DNA of 64,000 bases from Azorhizobium caulinodans ORS 571 (GCF_000010525.1 NC_009937.1:997501-1061500); one strand, 5' to 3'. Positions 1 to 9,942 are shown, counted from the first letter of the stretch. A program made the numbers and translations. Notes: generated by a model from the sequence alone, not told the origin.

Positions 1-20
1 GGCCCGCAGCCGACCCCGCT

Positions 21-524
21 TCAGAGTTCGAAGGGCGGCAGGCTCTTCGCCTTTTCCAGCACCTCGGCGACGGTGGGCTGGCCGGCGACCGCGCGGGCCA
101 GCGCCAGCTTGGTGGCGGCATAGTTGAAAGCCTGGATGCGCGCATCGTCCTGCGCCTGCCAATGGATGAAGACGCCCACGGCGATGAAGAGGTCGTCCGC
201 CTCCTCCTGCGGGATGATGCCTTCGGCCACCGAATCCACCACAGCCCGCGCCACCGCATACTGGGCGGGGCCGAACATCTGGGCGGCCTGACGGGCACCC
301 TTCAGCACCACCTTGTTGAACAGGACGGTGTTGGGCTTGGCCAGCACGTTCGGCTCCAGCACCGCGAGCAGGGTGGTGAAGCCGTCCTTGTTGTTGGTAA
401 GCGCCGTGACGAAGGCGGTCTCCGCCGACGAGCCGCGCGGGCCGATCACGAGATCGATATGGGCGACTTCGTTGCCGTCGCCCACCATGGCTTCGCCGGC
501 CATCATCTTATGGATCTTCGGCAT
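21..524 (-). CDS. fae: Formaldehyde-activating enzyme (Fae)
   Basis: Catalyses condensation of formaldehyde with tetrahydromethanopterin in the cytoplasm, the entry step of the H4MPT-linked formaldehyde oxidation pathway. The 167-residue product matches Fae along its whole length, with the conserved N-terminal segment [11 protein letters not shown] (its His is the proposed catalytic residue), the IGPRGS turn, and the MFGPAQ and GVFIHW blocks. An in-frame ATG nine codons upstream exists, but the start at 524 gives the usual Fae N-terminus. Read away from the glycosidase-like gene upstream on the same strand, with about 180 bp between them, so it probably has its own promoter. No other H4MPT-pathway gene is visible in the window. 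The family call is firm. Confidence 0.95.
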   Translation of the reverse strand: MPKIHKMMAGEAMVGDGNEVAHIDLVIGPRGSSAETAFVTALTNNKDGFTTLLAVLEPNVLAKPNTVLFNKVVLKGARQAAQMFGPAQYAVARAVVDSVAEGIIPQEEADDLFIAVGVFIHWQAQDDARIQAFNYAATKLALARAVAGQPTVAEVLEKAKSLPPFEL

Positions 525-704
525 TCCGCCGGCACTCCGCCACGCATGCACCCGACCGATCGCGCGCGAGCGCGCGGCATCGGGGCCACCCCGGTCCCGA
601 GGGACCTGTTCATCACTCAGGCTGTAGCGGGATTCCCGCCGCAGATTAAGAGCCGTTCGCGGGATGACGCTCTGGTCCGAACAGCTTCGGCAAAGGCCTT
701 GCTC

Positions 705-2015
705 TCAGCGGATCTCGAAGGGGAGGTTTCCGGTGGCGGCGGCCCCGCGTCCGTCGCGCACGGTGACGAAGAGGCGGTAGCGGCCGGGCTCGAGCCCATA
801 GACCTTCACTCCCGTCGGGGAGGCGTCGTGGATCGCTTCCTTGAAGGTCGCCGGCACCGGCTCCGCATCGCCGCCGACGCCCCGCACCGGCGTCTCTCCC
901 ATCACCTGCCATTCCACCTTCAGCGGATCGCCGTCGGGATCGGTGGCGGCGAGGGTGGCGCTGATGCCGGTGCGCGCCTCCGCGCTCGCCGGCCCCTGAA
1001 GCTTCAGCGAGAAGATGCGGGGGGCCCGGTTGGCGGCATCGGGCATGGCGCCGCCGAAGTCCTGCGCCATCACCTGCACGGTCTCGGTATATTCGCCGGT
1101 GGGCAGGAAGAGGCTGTGCCAGGTGGGGGTCACTTCCTGCTTCTGGCCCCAGTAGAAGGGCAGGGCGCCCACTTTCTGGGCCTTCAGCGCCGTCAGATAG
1201 CGCTGCATCCGGTCGGCCTTCTCGGTGCTGGTGGGCTCGATGGGCGCTCCCCACGGTGTCTTGGGCGCCTCCCACTGGCCGAGGGCGCCCATCTCCGTCA
1301 CCACGATGGGCCCGGTCCAGCCCTGCGCGCGGGCGCGGGGAATGATCGTCAGGAGGCTGTCGCCATAGGCATTGATGCCGAGCACGTCCACGGAGGGAGC
1401 CGCGCGCTTCAGCGCCGCGACCTTCTCGCCGCCGGTATCGGCCACCACGGACATCACCGGATGGTCCGGGTCCAGCACCTTCACGAGCTTCGCCGCCTGC
1501 TCGATGGCGGGCCAGACGGCCTCCGCCTGTGCCGGCGAGAGCTCGGTCTCCACCTCATTGCCGATGCCCCACATGAGCAGGGCCGGATGGGTGCGATAGC
1601 GCTCCACCATCTTCTGGAGGTTGGCGAGCTGCGCTTCCACGGCGGCGCGATTGGCATAATCAAAGCCCCGGCGCGGATGCTCCATCCAGAAGCCGACGAT
1701 CACCTTGAGGCCAGCCCGCTGGGCGGCGTCGAGAATCTCGCCCGGCTCCTCGCCATAAGTGCGGATCACGTTCGCGCCCGTGCCCTTGAGCAGTCCGAGC
1801 CGGCTCTGGCCCGAGGAGCCGTTCGGCACGAAGGGCTTGCCGTCCAGGAGAATGTCAGTGCCGCGCACGCTGACGCCGGTGGCGCCCGCGTCCGTCACGG
1901 CGCCCAGCAGCGGCAGGGCGGCCAGAACGGCGATCCCCGCCAGACGGGCGATGCGACGGGACAGAGCGGGGCCGGAGGCGGAACACGCACGAGGGGCGAG
2001 GGCGAACGAAGACAA
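705..2015 (-). CDS. Secreted TIM-barrel glycoside hydrolase-like protein (GH2 catalytic-domain type)
   Basis: Probable exported carbohydrate-active enzyme of about 436 residues. A hydrophobic signal peptide (IARLAGIAVLAALPLLGAV) precedes a (beta/alpha)8 domain with the features of GH2 catalytic domains: MWGIGNEVE, whose Glu would be the acid/base, and VVTEMG, whose Glu would be the nucleophile. The C-terminal ~110 residues look like a beta-sandwich (DPDGDPLKVEW). I chose the TTG at 2015 because AGGAG lies nine bases upstream of it; an in-frame ATG at 2117 would add 34 residues before the signal peptide. Substrate unknown; a transglycosylase acting on envelope glucans is possible. No clear operon partner. 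Confidence 0.75.
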   Translation of the reverse strand: MSSFALAPRACSASGPALSRRIARLAGIAVLAALPLLGAVTDAGATGVSVRGTDILLDGKPFVPNGSSGQSRLGLLKGTGANVIRTYGEEPGEILDAAQRAGLKVIVGFWMEHPRRGFDYANRAAVEAQLANLQKMVERYRTHPALLMWGIGNEVETELSPAQAEAVWPAIEQAAKLVKVLDPDHPVMSVVADTGGEKVAALKRAAPSVDVLGINAYGDSLLTIIPRARAQGWTGPIVVTEMGALGQWEAPKTPWGAPIEPTSTEKADRMQRYLTALKAQKVGALPFYWGQKQEVTPTWHSLFLPTGEYTETVQVMAQDFGGAMPDAANRAPRIFSLKLQGPASAEARTGISATLAATDPDGDPLKVEWQVMGETPVRGVGGDAEPVPATFKEAIHDASPTGVKVYGLEPGRYRLFVTVRDGRGAAATGNLPFEIR

Positions 2016-2300
2016 TGCGTCGGGCTCCTGAGGACCGAGGCCGGGCAGGCTCTGGGCGGCGGTGCTCCATGGATGGGGCAGGCCGCCGTGTGGGGTCAAG
2101 CGGTCATTCCATCCCATATGACGTAGGGGTAGATGGCCGGCTGCGGCGGAGTGTCTCCGCCAATCGGGGCTGCAATGGGTCCGGATCGCGACCTGCGGCG
2201 TTGCAGGCCATGAGCCCGGACGGACCGCCCCGGCAGATTGCGTTTCAATCTGTCCGGTCCGTGCTCTAAAGAGGCTGCGCCGTCAGAAGGATCCCGCCGC

Positions 2301-3206
2301 ATGTTCGTTCTTGCCCATCTGTCCGATCCGCACCTCGGCCCCATTCCGGAGGCGCGGCTCTCGGAACTGCTCGGCAAGCGCTTCTTCGGCATGATGAACT
2401 GGATCGGCGCGCGGCGGCGTAATTTCGGGGCGTCCACGCTGGCGCCGCTGATGGCGGATCTGGCCGCGCAGGCGCCCGACCATATCGCCGTCACGGGCGA
2501 TCTGGTGAACGTGAGCCTGCCGGCGGAATTCGACACCGGCGCCACCTTCCTCGCCTCGCTCGGCACGCCGGACAAGGTGAGCGTGATCCCGGGCAATCAC
2601 GATGCCTATGTCCGCTCCGCCATGACCTATCATCTGGAGCGCTGGGCGCCGTTTCTTGCCGGCGACGAGACCCATCCCGGCACGCCGGTCGATACCGAGG
2701 CCTTCCCCTATGTGCGGCGGCGCGGCCCCATCGCCATCGTCGGCGTCTCGACCGCCATTCCCACCGCCGTTTTCCTCGCCAGCGGCAAGGCCGGCAAGGC
2801 GCAACTGGAACGGCTGCGTGCCCTTCTGCGCCAGTTGAAGGCGGAGGGGCTGTTTCGCGTCGTTCTCATTCATCACCCGCCGGTGGGCGAGCGCCACTCC
2901 CATCGTGACCTGCGCGATGCGCCGGCGGTGCGCGCTGCCCTCGTCGAGGCGGGCGCGGAGCTGGTCTTGCACGGGCACGATCACCGGGCCTCGCTCGGCC
3001 ATATCGAGGGTGTCGCCCCGCCGATCCCGGTGGTGGGCGTTCCCTCCGCCTCGGCGGGTCCGGAGGATGGACGGGGCGCGGGACGCTACAACCTGTATCG
3101 CATCTCGGGCGGCCCCGGCGCCTGGGTCTGCGACATGGAAAGCAGGGGCTATGCGAAGGGCGAAACAGATGTTGCCCTCCGGGATCAGCGCCGCCTGATC
3201 GGCTGA
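2301..3206 (+). CDS. Calcineurin-like metallophosphoesterase
   Basis: Predicted cytoplasmic metal-dependent phosphodiesterase of 301 residues. The dinuclear-metal motifs are all present in order: HLSDPHLG at the N-terminus, VTGDLVN, VIPGNHDAY, VLIHHPP and LHGHDH. This set is typical of class III cyclic-nucleotide phosphodiesterase-like (CpdA-type) and related phosphohydrolases, but substrate cannot be assigned from motifs. Start at 2301 is preferred because AGAAGG lies ten bases upstream and the product begins directly at the first beta strand; an in-frame ATG 21 codons upstream encodes an unlikely leader. It stands alone between a minus-strand gene and a Spy-like gene. Confidence 0.88.
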   Translation: MFVLAHLSDPHLGPIPEARLSELLGKRFFGMMNWIGARRRNFGASTLAPLMADLAAQAPDHIAVTGDLVNVSLPAEFDTGATFLASLGTPDKVSVIPGNHDAYVRSAMTYHLERWAPFLAGDETHPGTPVDTEAFPYVRRRGPIAIVGVSTAIPTAVFLASGKAGKAQLERLRALLRQLKAEGLFRVVLIHHPPVGERHSHRDLRDAPAVRAALVEAGAELVLHGHDHRASLGHIEGVAPPIPVVGVPSASAGPEDGRGAGRYNLYRISGGPGAWVCDMESRGYAKGETDVALRDQRRLIG

Positions 3207-3376
3207 AATGATCGTGTTTCAGCAACCGCGCAAACCCTACCAATATTTCCTAAATTTAATGTTCCTGAATATGTATTAATCGCCTCGTCTGGGTTATACT
3301 GAACATTACGGAAGTTTAAGTTGAGGCCCGCAAAGGTCTCGGGCATCGTTGGAACATCCTTGAAGGAGGACGTTCC

Positions 3377-3913
3377 ATGAAGAAGACGATTATCGCTGCC
3401 ACCGCCGCCGCTCTCATTGCCGGCACGGCCGCGAGCTTCGCCGCCAGCTCCACCGCCCAGTCTCCGGCCCCGGCGCCCGCCACCGCGGCGCAGCCGGCCG
3501 AGAAGGCCGAGCGCTGGCACCCGACCCCGGCCGATCAGGCGGCACTGACCGATGCGCGGATCGCGGCGCTGAAGGCAGGGCTGAAGCTCACGCCGGATCA
3601 GGAGAAGCTCTGGCCGACGCTTGAGACGACGCTTCGCGACGTGGCGAAGGACCGTCAGACCCGCATGGCCGAGTGGCGCAAGCAGCGCGAAACCGGCCAG
3701 AAGCCCGACGAGATCGCCCGCCTGCGCTTCGCCGCCTCCGCCATGAGCGCCCGCGCCGCCGATCTGCAGAAGATCGCCGACGCCGCCGACCCGCTCTACA
3801 AGACGCTGGACGAGGGCCAGAAGCACCGTCTGCAGATCCTGCTCCGGCAGGACATGCCGCACGGTCCCAAGGGCGAGCATCGCGGCCCGGAGCGCGGCCC
3901 GCAGCGGGGCTGA
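3377..3913 (+). CDS. Spy/CpxP-like LTXXQ-motif periplasmic protein
   Basis: 178-residue exported protein with a cleavable signal peptide (AAALIAGTAASFAA), a Pro/Ala-rich linker, then an all-helical domain carrying the signature LTPDQEKLWP near residue 74 and a second helical copy near the C-terminus (DEGQKHRLQILL). This is the LTXXQ architecture of Spy/CpxP periplasmic chaperones and metal- or stress-linked relatives. The C-terminal tail is rich in His, Gly, Arg and Pro, which could bind metal. A strong AAGGAGG site lies eight bases before the ATG. Upstream is an AT-rich stretch likely to hold its promoter; a GC-rich hairpin lies downstream. Confidence 0.85.
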   Translation: MKKTIIAATAAALIAGTAASFAASSTAQSPAPAPATAAQPAEKAERWHPTPADQAALTDARIAALKAGLKLTPDQEKLWPTLETTLRDVAKDRQTRMAEWRKQRETGQKPDEIARLRFAASAMSARAADLQKIADAADPLYKTLDEGQKHRLQILLRQDMPHGPKGEHRGPERGPQRG

Positions 3914-3963
3914 TGCCAAGGCGCCGCGCAGGCGCCGCCCACGTCCTCTCCGACGCATCCGGT

Positions 3964-3989
3964 CGCGCCCCGTCTACGGACGGGGCGCG
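3964..3989 (+). terminator. Hairpin downstream of the Spy-like gene
   Basis: Perfect 11-bp inverted repeat with a TACG loop (CGCGCCCCGTC/GACGGGGCGCG), about 50 bp after the Spy-like stop codon. The run after it is only weakly T-rich (ATTGCGTT), so it may be a transcript-end stabiliser rather than a strict intrinsic terminator. Confidence 0.55.
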
Positions 3990-4020
3990 ATTGCGTTCAT
4001 GAGCGCTCGTCATGTCCGGC

Positions 4021-4063
4021 TTGATTATTATTGATTATTCACGGCCTGCCGCTGGGGTATAAG
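4021..4063 (+). promoter_or_regulatory. Tandem TTGATTATT repeat and -10-like box before the MFS gene
   Basis: Two directly repeated 10-mers (TTGATTATTA, TTGATTATTC) at 4021-4040 are followed by TATAAG at 4058-4063, about 40 bp before the MFS start. The 10-bp period would put both copies on one face of the helix. The promoter assignment is inference. Confidence 0.3.
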
Positions 4064-4104
4064 GGGCGATCCGCCGCCATTCGCGGCCCCAGCCGGACAT
4101 TGCG

Positions 4105-5346
4105 ATGCCTGAGACAGCCCCCCAACCCGTCCGCACTCTGGTTCCTGCGGGCCTTGTGGTCGCGGCCGGCTGTCTCATCGCCATGCTGACCTTCGGGCCG
4201 CGCTCCGCCGCCGGCTTCTTCCTCCTGCCCATGTCCAAGGACTATGGCTGGGGCCGCGACGTGTTCGGCCTCGCCATCGCGATCCAGAACCTTCTCTGGG
4301 GTGTGGGCTCGCCCTTCGCCGGGGCCATTGCCGACCGCTTCGGCACGGTCCGCGTGCTGTGCGGCGGTGCCGTGCTCTATGCGGCGGGCCTCGTGCTCAT
4401 GGCCTATGCGAGCACGCCCGCCCTGCTGCATCTGAGCGCCGGCGTGCTCGTCGGCTTCGGCCTGTCCGCCTGTTCCTTCAATCTCGTGCTCGCGGCCTTC
4501 GGCAAGCTGCTGCCCGAGCGCTGGCGCTCCATGGGCTTCGGCGCGGGCACCGCCGCCGGCTCCTTCGGCCAGTTCCTGTTCCCCCCGCTCGCCGCCGGCC
4601 TCATCTCCTCCGTGGGCTGGCAGGAGACGCTCATCGTCTTCGGCGGGGTCATGCTGCTGGTGATGCCGCTCTCGCTGGCGCTGGCCACCCGCGGCAACGC
4701 CGCCTCGGCCCCGCGTGCCACAGACCTGCCGGGGCAGACCATCGCCGGGGCACTCGGCGAGGCTTTCCGCCATCCCAGCTATATCATGCTGGTGCTTGGT
4801 TTCTTCACCTGCGGGTTCCAGCTCGCGTTCGTCACCGTGCACATGCCGGCCTTCCTCGTGGACAAGGGCATCAGCCCGGCGGTGGGCGCGACCACGCTGG
4901 CGCTGATCGGCCTGTTCAACATGATGGGCTCGCTGGCGGCCGGCGCCCTCTCCACGCGCTTCTCCCGCAAGTGGCTGCTGGCCTGGATCTACTTCGCCCG
5001 CGGCGTCGCCATCGCCGTCTTCGTGCTGCTGCCGATCACCCCACTCTCCTGCATGCTGTTCGGCGCCGCCATCGGCGTGCTCTGGCTCTCCACCGTGCCG
5101 CCGACGTCCGGGCTCGTGATGCTGATGTTCGGCACGCGTTACATGGCGATGCTCTACGGCTTCGCCTTCTTCTCCCACCAGGTGGGCGGCTTCCTCGGCG
5201 TGTGGCTGGGCGGCGCCATCTATGAGGCGACGGGCTCTTATTCCATCGTCTGGTGGCTCTCGGTGGCCCTGTCCTTCGCTTCCGCCGTCATCAACCTGCC
5301 CATCAAGGAGCGGCCGGTGAACCGCTCGCTGATTCGCGCGGCCTGA
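4105..5346 (+). CDS. MFS transporter, monocarboxylate-type
   Basis: Inner-membrane major facilitator of 413 residues with about twelve hydrophobic segments. After TM2 is the MFS loop motif in the form ADRFGTVRV. The arrangement (FGPRSAAGFF near TM1, long N-terminal half, central loop rich in Ala and Pro) resembles the oxalate/formate and monocarboxylate branch of MFS. The substrate cannot be read from sequence; a small organic acid is a reasonable guess. It is transcribed alone, downstream of a tandem repeat and a TATAAG element. The start ATG at 4105 directly precedes the hydrophilic N-terminal tail, and no better in-frame start is seen. Confidence 0.85.
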   Translation: MPETAPQPVRTLVPAGLVVAAGCLIAMLTFGPRSAAGFFLLPMSKDYGWGRDVFGLAIAIQNLLWGVGSPFAGAIADRFGTVRVLCGGAVLYAAGLVLMAYASTPALLHLSAGVLVGFGLSACSFNLVLAAFGKLLPERWRSMGFGAGTAAGSFGQFLFPPLAAGLISSVGWQETLIVFGGVMLLVMPLSLALATRGNAASAPRATDLPGQTIAGALGEAFRHPSYIMLVLGFFTCGFQLAFVTVHMPAFLVDKGISPAVGATTLALIGLFNMMGSLAAGALSTRFSRKWLLAWIYFARGVAIAVFVLLPITPLSCMLFGAAIGVLWLSTVPPTSGLVMLMFGTRYMAMLYGFAFFSHQVGGFLGVWLGGAIYEATGSYSIVWWLSVALSFASAVINLPIKERPVNRSLIRAA

Positions 5347-5363
5347 GGTTGCATTCGGGGCAC

Positions 5364-5386
5364 AGGGCGGCGGGAAACGCCGCTCT
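5364..5386 (+). terminator. Weak hairpin after the MFS gene
   Basis: Inverted repeat AGGGCGGCG / CGCCGCTCT (one wobble) with a GGAAA loop, 18 bp after the MFS stop. It lacks a T-tract, so termination is uncertain. Confidence 0.35.
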
Positions 5387-5422
5387 GCGCCGGGCCAGGG
5401 TACGGTGCGGGGGAACGGCCGC

Positions 5423-5451
5423 TTGACAGCTTCCCCCGTGTGCGGTGCATC
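5423..5451 (+). promoter_or_regulatory. Candidate sigma-70 promoter of the small secreted protein
   Basis: Consensus TTGACA at 5423-5428 with a weak TGCATC 17 bp downstream, about 35 bp before the gene starting at 5486. The -35 is perfect, the -10 poor. Confidence 0.35.
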
Positions 5452-5485
5452 GTTCTGTTAACCATCGGCGATTTAAAACAGGGCC

Positions 5486-5953
5486 ATGCGCAGCATCCTT
5501 CTCGCCGCCGCCGCATTCGTCTTCGCAGGTGCGGGTACGGCATCGGCACAGAGCCTTTCTCCGGAGCAGGCCAAGGCCTTCGTGGTCGGCCGCAGCTTCG
5601 CATTCACCTGCTTCGAGGGCACGACCGGGGCTGGCCGGGTGTTTCCCGATGGGTCGGTGGCCGGCACGCTCACCCTCCGCTCGCAGGGCATCGCGCGCTA
5701 TGTGCGCCTGCCGCCCAACACGCTGCGCGTGCGCGGCGAGAATGTCTGCGGCTTCGTCGAAGGCATGACCTTCGAGCCGTGCTTCACCGTCGTGAAGACC
5801 AGCGAGACCACCTTTCGGGGGACGCTGGCCGGCGTCGACACCATGTGGTGCGAGTTCGTGCGCGAAGGCGCCGAGCGGCCGCGCGTCGCCTCCCGCCGCA
5901 AGCCCAAGCCGGACACCTCCAGCGCCGTGACGTTGGAAAGCTCCGCGGAGTAA
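5486..5953 (+). CDS. Small secreted protein of unknown function
   Basis: 155 residues with a clear signal peptide ending near ASA-QS. The mature part is predicted mostly beta and contains four cysteines (TCFEG, NVCGF, EPCFT, MWCEF), which could form two disulfides in the periplasm. The C-terminal 30 residues are basic and low in complexity. I do not recognise a family. It starts 140 bp after the MFS gene with its own promoter-like TTGACA box, and ends about 70 bp before the WbsX/RgpF gene, so cotranscription with that gene is possible. Confidence 0.7.
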   Translation: MRSILLAAAAFVFAGAGTASAQSLSPEQAKAFVVGRSFAFTCFEGTTGAGRVFPDGSVAGTLTLRSQGIARYVRLPPNTLRVRGENVCGFVEGMTFEPCFTVVKTSETTFRGTLAGVDTMWCEFVREGAERPRVASRRKPKPDTSSAVTLESSAE

Positions 5954-6025
5954 CCTCGCACCGCAGCGGGCTTGTCATCCCGCCGCCGATCCGGCAAGGA
6001 CGGGCTGGACAGTCCGACGGGTGCC

Positions 6026-7957
6026 ATGGCCTTACGAGATTTCATCCGGCGCCTGCGATACGGCGCCAGCGATGCCTGTTTCGCGCTCTTTCCCTTTGTC
6101 GTCGAGCGCAAGCGCGAAGCCGCTGCCGCCAAGGAGATGCGCCGCCGCGCCGCGGGCAAGCGCGATCCCGCCTGGCGCCCGCCGGCCCCCCCGGTCGTTC
6201 CGCCCAAGGCCGATGGCCTGGGGATCGTTGCTTTCTACAGCGACCTGCCGTCCGACACCGCCGCCCGCATCGAAGCGGCGCGTCCGCAGTTCGTCCGCCA
6301 TGTCCAGCCGGTTCTGCCGCTTCTTCCCCTGTCGGCCTCGGTCGAGGAGGAGGTGGCGCTCGCCACGGCCCATGGCATCGATACCTTCTGCTTCTGGTTG
6401 CGTGCCGATGGAGAACTCCCCGCAGCGCTCCGGGCGATCCTTGCCACACCGGACCTGGCCATCGGCATCGCAATCTTCTTCGAGGGGCCGCTGCCGGCCG
6501 TGCGGGCCGATGTGCTCGATGCCCTCGCCGACCCGCGCGCGCTCCGGATCGACGGCCGCCCGATGCTGGGCGCTTCCGGCGGGGGGGGCGACCAGTGGCA
6601 GGCGGCGGCTGCCGCGCGGCTCGGTGGACCGCTGTTTCTGGTGGAGCCCTTTGCCGCGAACGCAGATCTCAGCGCCGGCTTCTCCGCTGCCGTGCAAATC
6701 CCGCCGCGCGATCTGGCTCCGCTTCCGACGCCCCGCCGCATCGAGAGCGTATCGCGGGCCTTCGTCGGCCCGGTGGACGAATTCATGTTCGTCGCGGACC
6801 TCGCCCAGCATCGGGCGCGGCAGGCGACGGTGCCGCTCTTTCCCGGCATCTGCGCTGGGCATGACAGCACGCCCGGGCAAGGCGCCGACGCCCGCATCAT
6901 GGTCTCGCCCGACCTTGGTGACGATTATGCCCGGTGGCTGACCGAGGTGCTCGCCATCGCCCGGGCCCGGCCGGTGGCCGGCGCCAGCCTGGTGTTCATC
7001 AATGCCTGGAACGACTGGCTGAATGGATCGCATCTCTTGCCAGATGCGCGCTATGGCCATGCGCTGCTGCGCGCCACCGCGAGCACGTGCGCGCCCTATG
7101 CCGGCGCTATCGGCGCGCGCCGTCCGGCGGCGGCCCCCGTCACGCCGCGCCCCGTGCGGACCGGCTCACTGGCAAGCGTCGTCCATGGCTATTACGAGGA
7201 CCTGCTGCCGGGCCTGATTGCCGGGCTCGATCCCGCCCATCTCTTCGTCACCACGCCGCCCGAGAAGGCCGAGGCGGTGCGTGCGGTGCTGGCCCGCGCG
7301 GCCCCCGCTGCCCGGCTGCGGGTGGTCGAAAACCGGGGGCGGGACGTGCGCCCCTTCCTCAGCCTGCTGCCGGAACTGGAGGCCGAGGGCTACGATCTCG
7401 TGTTGAAGGTGCACACCAAGCGCAGCCCGCATCAGGGCAAGGAGGGCAGCGACTGGTTGCAGCGCCTCTCCGGGCCGCTGCTGAAGCTCGCGCGCTCCGA
7501 GCGGCTGGCGCCGGTGTTTGAGGCCCATCCGCAGATGGGCCTGCTGGGTGCCGCAGGCCATGTGCTGGACGGCGCGCTTTATGCGGGCAGCGCAGGGAAT
7601 GCGGCCTGGATGCGGCGCCTTGCGGCAGAGCTGGGCACCGGAGCGCCGCTCACCTCGCCTTATGTGGCCGGCACCATGTTCGTCGCCCGGCTGGGGATCT
7701 TCGCCCCGCTTCGGGGGGCGTCGGAACTGCTGGACCTCTTCGATACGGACATGGGCCTCAAGGATGGCACGCTGGCCCATGCCTTCGAACGCTTCTTCGG
7801 TGTGCTGGCTGCGGAGGCCGGCCTGAGCGTGGGCGAGGTGGCGGCGGACGGGCACGTCGAGCCCGTGGCCGAGGTGGTGAATGGCAGCTATGCCTTCGCC
7901 CGCTCAACCACCGAAGAGGAGCTTGACCGCTTGCGGCGTCTGGGCGCGGCGCGCTAG
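6026..7957 (+). CDS. WbsX-like / RgpF (rhamnan synthesis F) two-domain polysaccharide protein
   Basis: 643-residue cytoplasmic protein for surface-polysaccharide assembly. The N-terminal half resembles Glyco_tran_WbsX, with the typical [17 protein letters not shown] block near residue 330. The C-terminal ~270 residues resemble RgpF, with [27 protein letters not shown] and [14 protein letters not shown]. The WbsX aromatic segment (usually Y-W-Y/F) is present only as FCFWLRADG. An in-frame ATG at 5972 would add 18 poorly typical residues, so I prefer 6026. No other polysaccharide genes are adjacent, so the pathway it serves is unknown. Domain calls are good; enzymatic function is inference. Confidence 0.75.
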   Translation: MALRDFIRRLRYGASDACFALFPFVVERKREAAAAKEMRRRAAGKRDPAWRPPAPPVVPPKADGLGIVAFYSDLPSDTAARIEAARPQFVRHVQPVLPLLPLSASVEEEVALATAHGIDTFCFWLRADGELPAALRAILATPDLAIGIAIFFEGPLPAVRADVLDALADPRALRIDGRPMLGASGGGGDQWQAAAAARLGGPLFLVEPFAANADLSAGFSAAVQIPPRDLAPLPTPRRIESVSRAFVGPVDEFMFVADLAQHRARQATVPLFPGICAGHDSTPGQGADARIMVSPDLGDDYARWLTEVLAIARARPVAGASLVFINAWNDWLNGSHLLPDARYGHALLRATASTCAPYAGAIGARRPAAAPVTPRPVRTGSLASVVHGYYEDLLPGLIAGLDPAHLFVTTPPEKAEAVRAVLARAAPAARLRVVENRGRDVRPFLSLLPELEAEGYDLVLKVHTKRSPHQGKEGSDWLQRLSGPLLKLARSERLAPVFEAHPQMGLLGAAGHVLDGALYAGSAGNAAWMRRLAAELGTGAPLTSPYVAGTMFVARLGIFAPLRGASELLDLFDTDMGLKDGTLAHAFERFFGVLAAEAGLSVGEVAADGHVEPVAEVVNGSYAFARSTTEEELDRLRRLGAAR

Positions 7958-8055
7958 AGGCTGAAGGCGCACTTCAACCGGTCCAGCGTCCCGCCTCCGG
8001 GCGGCGCGCGCCCATGACCGAGCCCTCTGTCCGTTTCCGCCATCGAGGACCCCGC

Positions 8056-9750
8056 ATGCACACGACGGCCCGCCATATCGATCCCATGAGCGATGCCGCC
8101 ATCGCAGCGACCGTGACGCCCGAGCCCATCGAGGCGGTGGGCGCGCGGCTCGGCATCCCGGCGGACGCGCTCTATCGCTACGGGCCGCACAAGGCGAAGC
8201 TGTCGCTCGATTTCATCCGCGAGATCGAGGACCGCCCCACGGGCAAGCTCATCCTCGTCACGGCCATCAGCCCCACGCCGGCGGGCGAGGGCAAGACCAC
8301 CACCACCATCGGCCTCGGTGACGCGCTCAACCGCATCGGCGCCAAGACCGCCGTGTGCCTGCGCGAGCCCTCGCTCGGCCCCTGCTTCGGTGCCAAGGGC
8401 GGCGCCACCGGCGGCGGACGGGCGCAGATCGTGCCCATGCAGGACATCAACCTGCACTTCACCGGCGACCTGCACGCCATCGGCGCGGCGCACAACCTGC
8501 TCTCCGCGCTCATCGACAACCACATCTACTGGGGCAACGCCCTCGACATCGACACCCGCCGCATCGCCTGGAAGCGGGTGGTGGACCTCAACGACCGTGC
8601 GCTCCGCTCCATCGTGGTGGGCCTTGGCGGCCCCGCGAACGGCTTCCCGCGCGAGGACGGGTTCGACATCACGGTGGCGAGCGAGGTGATGGCCATCTTC
8701 TGCCTCGCCAAGTCGCTGGAGGAGCTGGAGGACCGGCTCTCGCAGATGGTGGTGGCGCAGACCCGCGCCAAGGGCATTGTCCGGGCCGAGGCGCTGAAGG
8801 GCATCGGCTCCATGGTGGCGCTGCTGCGCGATGCCTTCCAGCCGAACCTCGTGCAGACCATGGAGCACACGCCGGCCTTCGTGCACGGCGGCCCCTTCGC
8901 CAACATCGCCCACGGCTGCAATTCGGTGATCGCCACCCGCAGCGCGCTGCGCCTGGCGGACTATGTGGTGACGGAAGCCGGCTTCGGTGCCGATCTGGGC
9001 GCCGAGAAGTTCCTCGACATCAAGTGCCGGCAGGCCGGTCTTGCCCCGGCGGCGTCCGTGGTGGTCGCGACCGTCCGGGCACTCAAGATGCATGGCGGCG
9101 TCGGCCTCAAGGATCTGGTGAAGGAGGATGCCGGTGCGGTGGTCCTCGGTGCCGCGAACCTGCGCCGGCATGTGGAGAACATGCAGAAGTTCGGCATCCC
9201 CGTCGTGGTGGCGCTGAACCGCTTCCTCTCCGACACGCCGGCCGAGGTGGATGCCGTACGCGGCGTGCTCGCGGACCTCGGCGTGAACGTGCATGTTTGC
9301 AGCCACTGGGCCGAGGGCGGAGCGGGGGCCGAGGCGCTGGCCGAAGAGGTGAAGATGCTGGCGGCGCGGCCGAGCCAGTTCCGCACCCTCTATCCCGATG
9401 CGATGCCGCTGGCCGGAAAGATCGAGACCATCGCCCGCGAGATTTACCGTGCCGGCGACGTGGCCCTGAGCCCGGACGCCGCCCGCCGCCTCACGGAACT
9501 GGAGGCCGCCGGCTTCGGCGATCTGCCAGTGTGCATGGCCAAGACCCAGTACAGCTTCTCCGCCGACCCCAAGCTGCGCAACGCGCCGACCGGTCACACG
9601 ATCCCGGTCCGCGAAGTGCGCCTCTCGGCCGGAGCCGGCTTCGTGGTGGCGCTCACCGGCGATGTCATGACCATGCCGGGCCTGCCCTCCGTGCCTGCCG
9701 CCGAGCATATCTTCGTGGACGCGGACGGGGTGATCGGCGGCCTCTCCTGA
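8056..9750 (+). CDS. fhs: Formate-tetrahydrofolate ligase
   Basis: ATP-dependent ligation of formate to tetrahydrofolate giving 10-formyl-THF; a cytoplasmic C1-assimilation enzyme. The product of 564 residues matches family length. Visible motifs: the P-loop region [31 protein letters not shown], the [12 protein letters not shown] block, and [11 protein letters not shown]. The ATG at 8056 is chosen because GAGGA lies six bases upstream; one at 8086 is closer to the core domain, and one at 8014 is unlikely. With fae in the same window it points to C1 metabolism (formaldehyde or formate). Followed by a gene-free stretch with inverted repeats. Confidence 0.97.
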   Translation: MHTTARHIDPMSDAAIAATVTPEPIEAVGARLGIPADALYRYGPHKAKLSLDFIREIEDRPTGKLILVTAISPTPAGEGKTTTTIGLGDALNRIGAKTAVCLREPSLGPCFGAKGGATGGGRAQIVPMQDINLHFTGDLHAIGAAHNLLSALIDNHIYWGNALDIDTRRIAWKRVVDLNDRALRSIVVGLGGPANGFPREDGFDITVASEVMAIFCLAKSLEELEDRLSQMVVAQTRAKGIVRAEALKGIGSMVALLRDAFQPNLVQTMEHTPAFVHGGPFANIAHGCNSVIATRSALRLADYVVTEAGFGADLGAEKFLDIKCRQAGLAPAASVVVATVRALKMHGGVGLKDLVKEDAGAVVLGAANLRRHVENMQKFGIPVVVALNRFLSDTPAEVDAVRGVLADLGVNVHVCSHWAEGGAGAEALAEEVKMLAARPSQFRTLYPDAMPLAGKIETIAREIYRAGDVALSPDAARRLTELEAAGFGDLPVCMAKTQYSFSADPKLRNAPTGHTIPVREVRLSAGAGFVVALTGDVMTMPGLPSVPAAEHIFVDADGVIGGLS

Positions 9751-9825
9751 GGGGCTGCGCCCGTTTGCCCACTCCCACGACCTATTCCCTTTCCGCCTGT
9801 CGGGCGCCTCCCTTTAGGCGGGGAA

Positions 9826-9862
9826 CCCTCCCCCCTTGTGGGGGAGGGCAGGGAGGGGGGTA
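9826..9862. repeat. GC-rich palindromic repeat, copy 1
   Basis: 37-bp unit that is itself hairpin-forming (CCCTCCCCC / GGGGGAGGG around CTTGT). It lies 75 bp after fhs and is the inverted partner of the copy at 9943-9979, differing at two positions. It looks like a short interspersed REP-type element rather than a coding sequence. Confidence 0.7.
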
Positions 9863-9942
9863 AAACGGCCGGGGCAGAACGCGCGTTCTTCGTCCTGCCC
9901 GCGCGATTGACACTCCGGGCGTTGCTTATGTGGAGAGGGCAT

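Noticed and set aside
162-2126. 654-residue plus-strand frame across fae and the glycosidase-like gene
   Set aside because: Antisense to two recognised genes; composition rich in His, Arg and Gly with no domain.
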